The notes below the pieces were generated by a model. That model worked only from the letters and a program-made list of their open reading frames with translations, ran no database searches and had not been told where the DNA came from. This document shows positions 55,751 to 64,000 of a stretch of 64,000 bases of DNA, piece after piece. The position numbers and the translations under genes were made by a program. The stretch is from Gyrodactylus bullatarudis (lineage: Eukaryota > Platyhelminthes > Monogenea > Gyrodactylidea > Gyrodactylidae). The stretch's first letter is position 1. Every line of letters starts with the position of its first letter. Location of the stretch: assembly GCA_012064415.1 (NCBI GenBank), contig SSNU01000109.1, positions 380,744-444,743 of the forward strand, written 5' to 3'.

Positions 55751-57737
55751 CAAGATTTTCACAAATAAGGCCTTTATTTCGGGCATACTCATCAGTGTGA
55801 TACATGCCATATATATAAGGTTTTTAGAAAGAAAATGAACATCGAAAGGTTATTGGTTAAAATATCATTTTACATTACAATTGGCTCAAGCCTGTTACCA
55901 GGTGAGCACAGTGTAGTTTTTCATATTGTTAAAATTAAAATTGGTGCTAATTTTTCCATAATTATGGGTCTCTTTTTATAACAGAGTGTAAGTGTAAAAA
56001 TAGTAAATTAAATAAATGATCATAGAGGTCGTTCTTCATCGGTTTAAGGATTTCGACGAGCCACTTCGCTATTTTGCTTGTTGCCGCTGCAAGCATTCAC
56101 TTATGGACACGTTCGACTTTGTGGATAAGATCCAGAATATAAACATGACAGATCAAACAATGTTGTCTTTCGATGTGGAGTCTCTATTCACCAACGTACC
56201 ATTAAAGGAAACAATCGATTTTGTATGTGACTACGTGAAACAGAACCAATCAAATTTCATTATACCATCAAACTGGGTAAGAAAACTGCTAAATCTCTGC
56301 TGTAAAAATGTTGTGTTTAGCTTCAACGAGGAAATGTATATACAAAAGGATGGAGTCGCAATGGGCACGCCATTAGGACCACTGCTAGCTGACTTATTCT
56401 TAGCAAAACTGGAGATGTCGTCTTTGAAGCCCTCAATAGATAAGTTCAATCATTACTACCGCTACATGGATGATACATTTATAGTAGCTAATAATAATTT
56501 GTCCATTGAAAACTTGTTAGCAGAATTCAATCAAGCTCACGGGAAGATCAAATTCACGATGGAGAGAGAAACAGAGAACAACCTTCCCTTTCTAGACGTC
56601 AACTTATCAAAGAATCCGGATGGCTCAGTGAAAAGAGGCATATACCGTAAGAACACATTCACCGGAAAAATGCTCAACTACAATTCATTTATACCAATGA
56701 AGGTGAAACGAGGATTGATAACAGCTCTAGCGAAAAGAACCCGCAGAATAGTTTCAGAATCAGCATGGGAAGAAGAATTGGAAAAATTGACCGCCATCTT
56801 CGTTTCAAATGACTACCCTATTAACTTGATAAACGATAGGCTATCAAAGCTCTACACCCCAAGAAGGAAGCCCAAAGAACAAGAAGGAGAAACTGCTTAC
56901 TTGAGCCTACCATTCAAAGGGGATAAAGCCGCAACAATTTTCCAAAAGAAAATTAATGAAGTCTTCACCCAAACGTACCCAAACGGAAATCTCAGAATTA
57001 CCTTTCAGACACAGAAAATGTTCACTAGCAATGCAAAGGACTCAATTGACAAGATGAAGCAGAGCAACGTAGTGTACAAATTCTCATGTCCGTGCAAATC
57101 TGAGTATATTGGCCACACAATAAGACGTCTCGAAGAGAGGATCAATGAACACCTTCACACGGGTCAGACCGCAATACGAGAGCACCTCAGAACATGTAAG
57201 GCAAATGTTTCGTCCCAAAACTTTGAAATAATCTATAAACCAACTAGAAACAATGTCTACTTGTTGAAAGCTGCTGAAGCATACTTGATCAATCAACAAA
57301 AGCCAAACCTATGCGTACAAAAGAATCATGTAAAGCCCCTGAATTTACCTAAGCCTAGGGAAAAAAAGTGTCCTTTGTCCCAACCCCCCTCCAGGAAGAG
57401 AAGGAAAATGGAAGTGGAAACTAACCAACAAATAACTGATTTCTACAGAACAACCCAATAATTATGATCATTTATTTAATTTACTATTTTTACACTTACA
57501 CTCTGTTATAAAAAGAGACCCATAATTATGGAAAAATTAGCACCAATTTTAATTTTAACAATATGAAAAACTACTCTGTGCTCACCTGGTAACAGGCTTG
57601 AGCCAATTGTAATGTAAAATGATATTTTAACCAATTAACCTTTCGATGTTCATTTTCTTTCTTAAAACCTTATATATATGGCATGTATCACACTGATGAG
57701 TATGCCCGAAATAAAGGCCTTATTTGTGAAAATCTTG
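55751..57737 (+). mobile_element. Penelope-like element with 273-bp inverted arms
   Basis: The left arm 55751-56023 and right arm 57464-57737 are near-identical inverted copies, starting CAAGATTTTCACAAATAAGG and ending AATAAATGATCAT at the inner side. Between them is one intact RT-endonuclease frame. The right arm is the natural 3' untranslated part. The left arm is an inverted duplicate of it, so the start codon lies inside the arm. The flanks GATG and AAAT show no clear target duplication. Near identity of the arms and the intact frame indicate a recent insertion. Confidence 0.9.
56016..57461 (+). CDS. Penelope-like reverse transcriptase/GIY-YIG endonuclease
   Basis: 481-residue protein of a Penelope-like retroelement, which primes reverse transcription at a nick. 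The frame opens within the left inverted arm. The N-terminal RT fingers of complete elements are missing, and it starts just before HSLMDTFDFVDKI. Blocks include LSFDVESLFTNVPLKETIDF (50-69), VAMGTPLGPLLADLFLAKLE (114-133) and the catalytic YRYMDDTFIV (148-157), then ENNLPFLDVNLS. The GIY-YIG nuclease with its cysteine finger, VYKFSCPCKSEYIGHTIRRL (about 350-369) followed by ERINEHL, marks the canimate Penelope lineage. A basic nuclear-localisation-like tail (SRKRRKMEVE) ends the protein. Lacking the N-terminal part, it is probably a 5'-truncated copy. Confidence 0.9.
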   Translation: MIIEVVLHRFKDFDEPLRYFACCRCKHSLMDTFDFVDKIQNINMTDQTMLSFDVESLFTNVPLKETIDFVCDYVKQNQSNFIIPSNWVRKLLNLCCKNVVFSFNEEMYIQKDGVAMGTPLGPLLADLFLAKLEMSSLKPSIDKFNHYYRYMDDTFIVANNNLSIENLLAEFNQAHGKIKFTMERETENNLPFLDVNLSKNPDGSVKRGIYRKNTFTGKMLNYNSFIPMKVKRGLITALAKRTRRIVSESAWEEELEKLTAIFVSNDYPINLINDRLSKLYTPRRKPKEQEGETAYLSLPFKGDKAATIFQKKINEVFTQTYPNGNLRITFQTQKMFTSNAKDSIDKMKQSNVVYKFSCPCKSEYIGHTIRRLEERINEHLHTGQTAIREHLRTCKANVSSQNFEIIYKPTRNNVYLLKAAEAYLINQQKPNLCVQKNHVKPLNLPKPREKKCPLSQPPSRKRRKMEVETNQQITDFYRTTQ

Positions 57738-57935
57738 CCAAATATATAGTAAAATACGAAGTAAAATATGATAAACTCTGATTGGCTCTCTCGTATTGGT
57801 TGTGGGAGGGGAGGACATCAATATGATATCATGTTAACCGGGGGTAGAGGTTATGTGTAAAGGTAATATTTCCCACCCTAAGGTGGCGTATGTGAATTTA
57901 TGTTTAATATGTATTACATGATATATGAGGTTAAC
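57738..57935. repeat. element flank shared with 13965
   Basis: Up to 57793 the inverted text TTTTACTATATATTTGGCA / CGAGAGAGCCAATCAGA matches 13965-14021. The rest to 57935 is non-coding, with a GC-richer patch (GGTTGTGGGAGGGGAGGACA) near 57800. Confidence 0.4.
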
Positions 57936-58134
57936 TTATAAGTTTTGTATAGGAGTTTTCATATATTGTCTAATAAAATTGTAATTGTATAAAAAATATT
58001 TTTCAAATTGATGTTCATCACAATAATAATAGAATGATAAAAATTGGTAAAGTCTAATATAATCTTTAATCTCATTTGGCAAAGGTTCTACTGGCTAAAA
58101 TATTTTGTAATTTTGTTGTTGTTGGATACGCCAT
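57936..58134 (-). CDS. candidate micro-gene, 56 residues, one 28-nt intron
   Basis: Unrecognised. Exon 1 (58092-58134) starts CAAATGGCGTATCCAACAAC and encodes MAYPTTTKLQNILA. A 28-nt intron (GTAGAACC..ATTAAAG, 58064-58091) joins in phase 1 to exon 2 (57936-58063), ending TAA. The C-terminal part is aromatic-rich (IRLYQFLSFYYYCDEHQFEK) with a final KTPIQNL. It would be a small cytosolic or membrane-associated protein. Support is the intron of typical size, a good start context and a preserved frame. Aromatic bias could reflect AT-rich chance coding. Confidence 0.4.
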
Positions 58135-58985
58135 TTGAGTTCCTGTTTCTCTTTTTATGACTATGATTATGTATTTTCCATCTTTCTCTCTTCAGGTTTT
58201 GGGGTTAAAACATTTTCGAATACTTCTATCCCCTGAAAGATTCATCTGGTTTTGTAGAGTTCCTTAAAAATGCGACGTAAAGGAAGATGTGATGTTATTA
58301 TTGGATGCTCCTTCTGTATTCGTAAACTGAGTGAAATACGGGATTATATCATGAAAGTATCGAGAGAGAAATAAGTGTTCCCAATTCCTCAAATGGTACT
58401 GAAGTGACTATTACAGGTAAAAGCTCTGTAAAGTGAAGAGAGTTACTATTACTATTCTGATTTGGATTCATTATGAAGATTAGAAACCAAGCAAATAATA
58501 AGTGATAAACTTTTAATTTCGCCGGGTCTCTTCAGACTTTACCCCGAGCTTGAATTTATACTCTTACAATACATTTTCTACTTTTTTATTGGTTAAAGAA
58601 ACCACTCAATTTGGGACGGGGGGAACACTGGCGATCCTGTATCCATGGACTCATTACTTTTGTCTCTTCAGTAGATTGGGATATCTCAAGAATTCATCCA
58701 TTAGTAACTGACAGCTGCTTCTCTTCTGTTTTCGCTTAATTGAGGTTTTATTGATCAATTTTACTCTAGTGTTTGTTGCAAATCTCATGAATAATAGACC
58801 AAAATAAGTTAAGTATTTGTCGGCCACCAGAATCGAGCAACTTTCCTTTTACAATTTTCTCACGGTTCCAAATATATTTTGCTACCAGAATCTAGAATTT
58901 TTCAATAGATTGATGAAACTTTGTAGATGGTCTTAAAATTTGTTCTGATTAATTTCCACTTAGAATTTTCTTTTTTTCATATTAC
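58135..58985. other. short plus-strand frame, otherwise empty
   Basis: At 58271-58375 (plus) ATGCGACGTAAAGGAAGATG opens a 34-codon frame with a Cys pair (GCSFC) and a possible GTATCG donor. It could be a first exon, but no partner is found. The rest is AT-rich. Confidence 0.3.
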
Positions 58986-59408
58986 TTAGAGGCTGTAATA
59001 CACTGAGATAAAGCAGTCGTCAGTCAGACTTAAATTTAGTATAATTATATTCAGCGTAAAATTCTGAGTCAGAATAGAAATTTTCAAGCTTCTATTCGAT
59101 AAAATATGGCTATACTTGGATTTTGAAATTAGTTTCAGATCTTGAATGATTTTGGATGAATCAAAAATCTTTTTATACATCTCTGGTCCCATTAAGTTTA
59201 TTATTAAGGTAATTAAACGAGAAATAAAGAGTGAGAAACATATTACTTCGGTCACTATATATCTAGGAAAAATTATAGTATACCAGTGAAAATTGGCTCT
59301 GACTTGAGTTCTCATTGGTATTTTTTGAAAATAAGGTCTTGGACTGTGATAAGCACTTGACTTGACTATCAAGTAATAAAATCTATATTCAACATAATCG
59401 TGACGCAT
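58986..59408 (-). CDS. candidate small membrane protein
   Basis: Unrecognised. ATGCGTCACGATTATG at 59408 opens a 140-codon frame. It begins MRHDYVEYRFYYLIVKSSAY, then SPRPYFQKIPMRTQVRANFH, then a hydrophobic run (YIVTEVICFSLFISRLITLI) that could cross a membrane, followed by a polar helix (PEMYKKIFDSSKIIQDLKLI). The first ~100 residues look more protein-like than the Ile/Leu/Ser-rich end, so the true end may be spliced. The layout, a short basic N-terminus then one membrane segment, recalls accessory respiratory-chain subunits, but I cannot name it. Confidence 0.4.
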   Translation of the reverse strand: MRHDYVEYRFYYLIVKSSAYHSPRPYFQKIPMRTQVRANFHWYTIIFPRYIVTEVICFSLFISRLITLIINLMGPEMYKKIFDSSKIIQDLKLISKSKYSHILSNRSLKISILTQNFTLNIIILNLSLTDDCFISVYYSL

Positions 59409-60546
59409 GACTTTTTACGAAGGTTATATTCACCAAAAATAAACAAATGGTGGAAAAACTAACATGCGAAAATTTTTAGACTGATCAACGCTCGAAAAAA
59501 CATGAAAATGTTATGCATGTTCAATGTACATTTAATACTTAGAACCACAAGTTTTTATGCTTCCAGTGAACCTTTAAAGACTCAACTAAAATGATGTAAT
59601 AAATTAATTTATTTTAGACCATGCTGAAGATCAGAAAATCTTTAGTGTGTTGTCATAAAGAATTATCATGATAGCTTTTAACCTAAAGGTGTTTTATGTA
59701 TGATGCGACATGTTCTCTTTCTTAAGCTAGTTTTTTTTCTTGAACACATACACTGCTGAAAATCAGAAAAATGTTAATGATCCAAGATTCCTAAAAAAAT
59801 ATTACGTTGATAAACACTTTCTTTGTTTAATTGTGATCCAAAAACTCTCTAATTTGGGAATGAACAAAAAAGTTTTGTGCTAAATTGAGATTTGAAATAC
59901 ACTATAGATTCCTTAAAATTTGGTTTTTAAAATTATTTTATTCTTTCATATGGAGAATGTTAAGCTTATGATCTGAATTCTAAAAATTTCTTTTTTAGAA
60001 AGACTATTTTTACTGAAATACCTGATCAATTCATAACAAAAAACCTCCAAAATATCGAGCAGTTTTTTTGAGGATCAGTTTGAAAAATAGAAATGACACT
60101 ATCTCCACACATGTCATATCAATCGACAAAGAATTCAAAGTTTTTTCTAGTCACCAAAAAGTTTAAAGGAAAAATTTGCTTTAGAGAAAATTAAATTTGG
60201 AATTTATATTTTTTCTAATTATCTCAAAATTTTAAGGAATTTTTCAGATCTAGGATCAGATTCGAAATCAGCGCAAAAAATTGCACCAAAAATTCTAATT
60301 TACCTTAGTTTGGATTTTTTCTGTGTATGGTTGGCATGCATGTAACTACCTCTCAAATTTTATCAGATGAGAGGGTTTTATTTAATTATCAGATATTTTC
60401 TTCATTCAAGATACGATTTTTATATAACTATCGAGTTCTTTAAAATGATTGCAACATATTAAACTGAACGGAGTGTAAACATTAAACTTAGAATATATAT
60501 AAATGGTGAATGAATCGGGTATTTGATATGGATATTTATATATAAA
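59409..60546. other. no gene seen; decayed fold-back text
   Basis: Positions 59790-60290 contain fold-back-like blocks (AATTGTGATCCAAAAACTC, GATCTAGGATCAGATTCG). This is where the missing C-terminal half of the M16 protease would be expected, and none of it is recognisable. Confidence 0.4.
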
Positions 60547-61446
60547 TCAATTACGAATAGATTGAACTGTTAACTTCATTTTAGATGCTGAATAATAATT
60601 CTTGAAATGGCCTCTCAATAAATCATACGATTCGAATCCCTGTTGCTTTGGCATTTCAATAAGGCTTTTAATATTTCCAAAGTTGAAATTGTTAAATGGT
60701 GAGTCTTTCTTAAACAAGGAATGATCCAAAATGTGTAAGTGTATATATTCTTTGGATTTTGCTAAATTATACTCTATCGTAAAAATAAATTAAATAAGAA
60801 ACAGACCATTTTCAACTGCAGTTATTTCATTCTCAACTGCACTTTTAAGCATGAGGGGTTTTCGAAAAAAGTTTGCAAAAATATCTAGACTTTTCTCCAA
60901 ATGTTCTGGATTGACACTATAATGGTATGTAGTATTGAGAAAAATTGTTACAGCATTGGCAAATCCTCCTCTAGTGGATAGAAATCTGGTAAAATAATTA
61001 TCTTTTGGGTATTTTTTACTACCACGAAATAGCACTATAAAAGTGAAATAAAAAAATTCTTACTATGTTCTAAGAAATGAGAAAGTCCCTGACAATTTTT
61101 AGGATCAAAATATGCACCACAGCCAACATTTAGCACAGCAGCACTTGAAATTAACTAGACGCTCAAATTAAAAATGCATAACTACTCACACATTCAGAAT
61201 CACCATCAGTTTCTCCCTTATTTTTTTGGTTACAAAGACATTTGAGACATCGTTGCTAGAAAAAAGTTATTTAAATATTTAAAATCTCACCATTGCGTTT
61301 TCACTGTTGTTTATAATACTATCGCCACCAACAGAAATTAAAAGACATTCAAGGGAATTTGGCAGTGTAATATGTCTGAAAAGTATCAGGAATATTATAT
61401 ACCTGTATTGTTTAGTATCGAGAAGAGATTTTTCAAGTTCCAACAT
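60547..61446 (-). CDS. M16 zinc protease, nardilysin/IDE-like, N-terminal half only
   Basis: Six exons (61403-61446, 61291-61375, 61190-61255, 61064-61154, 60807-61034, 60547-60773) with introns of 27, 35, 35, 29 and 33 nt, all in frame, give 246 residues. The zinc site HFLEH (inverted H-x-x-E-H) lies in GLSHFLEHMLFRGSKKYP, and the third ligand region is ENEITAVENEYNLAK. It continues NNFNFGNIKSLIEMPKQQ, as in M16A enzymes. An insert between the first strand and SSAAVLNVG sits where nardilysin carries its acidic domain; here it has four Cys (RCLKCLCN, DSEC). Full M16A enzymes have about 1000 residues in two halves, and this one stops after MKLTVQSIRN. Either a downstream exon is missed (GTAATTG at the stop could be a donor) or the gene is truncated. 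Confidence 0.8.
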
Positions 61447-62440
61447 TATTTTTTAATTATATTGTCGCAACGATCAAAGTTAGAAGATGCGAATATTGGT
61501 ATACTATTGTTTAAATATTGGTTGGATATTCAAAGTAACATTTGAAAGCATAATTCATTTAACTATTTTTGTCAGAATTATTTAATTATATTTGCGCACT
61601 TGAAAAACCTTAATTTTGTTAGTTCAATTACACTTTGCAACAAATTTAGACTTTTATTTTGGTAATTTTCTATAAACTACAATTATGCTGTAGCTTTTAA
61701 GTCGATTTAACATAATCAGACAGGTGTTCAACCAATGATGATGTGTTATACTTCATTTTAAAATTATTCAGAAAACTTTTTTCATAGTTTTAAGTTGCTT
61801 CAAAGTTCAAGAAAGACGAAAATTTATGCTCTCATTGTTGAGTGGTATAATTTTGTTGGTCGCGTTAAGCTGAATAAAATGTTGTTTTTCTTATAACTCT
61901 GCAGTAAAAAGTGAATAGGTTACGGGCAAAAATGTAAATTTATATTATAATTTTGTGACATCAGCATATATAGTTAATTACACACATGATGGCTCACAAG
62001 ATGAATAGTTTTCATCTCATTTTTATATTTATACCTGTTTGCTTTCTTTCAGTAGACCAATAGGATTAGAGAAACACAATAACATTTTCATATAGGTTTA
62101 AACCTAAACTTAGTAGGAATTTAGGTGTGCTGCGTTCGCTTGCTTTGGGATTGAGATCAGTTTAAACATTTTTTATGAAATTTATTATTTTTTTGTATTT
62201 TTTTATTTAATATCAATATAATGTTTTTATTTCAAAAAAAAATTATTTTTCGAAATGAAAAAAATGGATCTTGTTGCATAGCTTCAAATTTTAGTTTAGC
62301 AAATAAGAGAGAAAATCAATAAAAGGGGGTTTCATTAGCATTAGATTTTCAACTTGACTGGATTTGTGTGTGTTTCGTCAAGACACGTTGAGGTTTGTAT
62401 TTGACTAATCAAAATGTTTTTTTTTCCTCAATCTGTTTAG
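61447..62440. other. no gene seen
   Basis: AT-rich sequence upstream of the protease. It contains no recognisable frame or repeat. An acceptor-like CTGTTTAG ends at 62440, just before the next frame. Confidence 0.35.
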
Positions 62441-62752
62441 ATGGATTTTTCAGTCAACACTAATTCTTATTATCATGAAAAACAACTTACGCCTCAAGAA
62501 CGATTGTAAATAAAGAAGCTTTCTAAAACTAATTCCACTCGTTATTTAGCTAAATTCTTTAGAGTTACCCTACTGACCATCGAAAGAATTATTATTGAAA
62601 GTGAAGTGAATACAGCACCAAAGATATCTCATTTTCAAGTACTTCGCCAAAAATTTCAGAGTGTCTCGATACCAAACAAGCAGAAGAGATCGAAATTTAA
62701 AAAAGGACTTAACCGATATCATCAATTTATATCGAACATAGTACTAAATTGA
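62441..62752 (+). pseudogene. HTH-like frame with one nonsense codon
   Basis: ATG at 62441 opens a frame of 104 codons to a TGA, interrupted only by one TAA at codon 23. After it, KKLSKTNSTRYLAKFFRVTL and TIERIIIES look like a helix-turn-helix of the kind at the N-terminus of transposases, followed by a basic region (PNKQKRSKFKKG). It could be a decayed transposase N-terminus or a gene with an error or unusual splice. Identity is not established. Confidence 0.35.
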
Positions 62753-62859
62753 CATTTGAAATGAAAAGTTTATACAAATAAATAATTGAACAGAACTCGG
62801 CAAAAGATAAAGTTCATCAAAAGTAGAAATTTTTTCATAACTCAAAACATTTTCTTAAC

Positions 62860-63775
62860 AGAAAAGATATCACCAAAACAGATTTCAATCACATAGATAA
62901 AATCGACCAAATACTGTCGAAGACAACAAAATTGCTCAATGACCAAAACAAGGATCCGGTCAATTGGCTCAATAGGAAAGGTGTCGTCCTGCTCCTGCAG
63001 CCAATCATACATTGGCATGACTGTAAGGCCCATTTCAGCTAGGATCAAAGAGCATCTCAATCCCAGCAATGACAGTTCTTCTATACAGGAACATTTACGT
63101 ACGACTAGCCACTCGGCGGGAATCAAGAAATTCAGAATTAAATACGCCGCAGATCCAAAGCTCAGTAAGCACCAAATTCAAAAAGTCATGGAGATAACTT
63201 AGGCGAAGCTAGTGAATGATGAGTTACCACCGCTATGTACAGAAAATATTGGGCAGGAAGTTGGGTTTCACAGGTGTCAACTACGAGAAAGCATCCAAGA
63301 TAATTAAGAAAGTTTCAAAGATGACCAAAGGATCCCCTGTGAGTCCCCCATTCCCAACTCAAAACTTAGACCCAAATCCGGAAGTTTATCCTCCACCTCA
63401 AAATCAGTTGATAAAAAATAATCCGAGAGCGGTCCAATGTTCACCTCTACACAAATATATGGATCAAATAACAATGACCCAGCAACTATATTGGCAAAAA
63501 CTCAAACCTGAACATCAGTTGATATTAAAACCTTCTCAAGTTGCAAATCATCAAATGAACCCGACTCACAAAACCCTAGTAACCAAATTTCTACTGTACC
63601 CCACGATGATCGAAAAAGGTATTTTTCTCAGCCAGAAGTACAAGCCCCTACTCCATCACGAAAAAGAAATCTGTCGACATCACCTAAGCAACAAAAAAGA
63701 GAGGGGAAACAGAGAAAACGATTACCAACTAACAACCAGACAATAGATGTATTCCTCACAGCCCCAAGAATATGA
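62860..63775 (+). pseudogene. dead second Penelope-like element, GIY-YIG part
   Basis: In one plus-strand frame (62939-63775) a GIY-YIG endonuclease with cysteine finger is legible: SSCSCSQSYIGMTVRPISAR, then IKEHLNPSNDSSSIQEHLRT. At least four in-frame stops follow (first TAG at 63200-63202). The same frame resumes into a basic tail (SRKRNLSTSPKQQKREGKQR) ending TNNQTIDVFLTAPRI at TGA 63773-63775. This mirrors the basic tail and TNQQITDFYRTTQ end of the intact element at 56016, but the sequences are too diverged to be the same subfamily. The RT domain is absent. Confidence 0.75.
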
Positions 63776-64000
63776 GCACACTCAACCCCCATTGGTCAAT
63801 CTTGGATGATTAATTGCTATTCGTCAGATTTTATAATTCGTCAGATTTTCCTTAATCTTGCATGTATATAAACATATAGTGGTAGAAAAAAGTATTCACT
63901 AGAAATTGTCTCTAAATCACTTATTAAAAGTTATTGAAAATGGAAAGATGACCCATTCGATAGAGAATATTCGTTTCTATCAGAAATTACTTTTACTCGT
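63776..64000. other. end of window, no gene seen
   Basis: Contains a short direct repeat (ATTCGTCAGATTTT twice near 63820-63850) just after the Penelope relic, possibly its 3' tail. Nothing else is supportable. Confidence 0.35.

Noticed and set aside
1..64000. CRISPR arrays, rRNA genes or bacterial operons
   Set aside because: No regularly spaced direct repeats, no rRNA-like conserved stretches, and the genes have spliceosomal introns; the window is eukaryotic.

Overview
The window looks like a piece of a strongly AT-rich nuclear genome from a small, fast-evolving animal. Several genes are recognisably metazoan: geranylgeranyltransferase-I beta subunit, OXLD1, AIMP1 (EMAPII-type), an SLC9-type Na+/H+ exchanger and a nardilysin/insulin-degrading-enzyme relative. 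Penelope-like and non-LTR retrotransposons are also present. Exons joined by eye across GT..AG boundaries give introns of mostly 23-47 nt, alongside a second class of about 0.8-1.6 kb swollen by repeats. Such micro-introns are known from dicyemids and a few other reduced lineages. A dicyemid-like or similarly derived animal is therefore my best guess, but the species cannot be named from this sequence.

Layout. Positions 1 to about 33,000 are gene-poor. They hold long-arm fold-back elements sharing a terminal sequence, small TTAA-flanked elements with CCCTTTCG ends (piggyBac-like MITEs), a 303-bp hairpin element and dead LINE fragments. One candidate Tyr/Asn-rich gene (9,759-10,084, minus) stands out. 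From 33,100 to 40,000 lie OXLD1 and PGGT1B (minus) and, divergently, an unrecognised ~577-residue protein whose end resembles spastizin. From 40,690 to 45,510 there is a dead LINE, fold-back elements, exon-like fragments and an integrase relic.

From 47,168 to 51,250 lies the most interesting locus: four neighbouring genes (three minus, one plus) for small secreted proteins. They share a domain with the cysteine spacing C-x8-C-x(48-50)-C-x8-C-P and an IIGQKR-like motif. The plus-strand gene carries the domain twice, joined by a Thr-rich linker. I do not recognise this family.

The Na+/H+ exchanger (51,684-53,396), a 64-residue helical protein with one micro-intron, AIMP1 (54,187-55,071) and the 3' end of an acidic protein follow. 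The acidic gene is cut by a Penelope-like element (55,751-57,737) with about 273-bp inverted arms. To its right are two candidate micro-genes, a six-exon M16-type zinc protease that stops after its catalytic half-domain (60,547-61,446), and a second, dead Penelope-like copy at the end.

The genes do not form one pathway. PGGT1B (prenylation), AIMP1 (tRNA synthetase complex), OXLD1 (mitochondrial) and the exchanger are housekeeping. The cysteine-rich cluster looks like a lineage-specific tandem expansion of secreted proteins.
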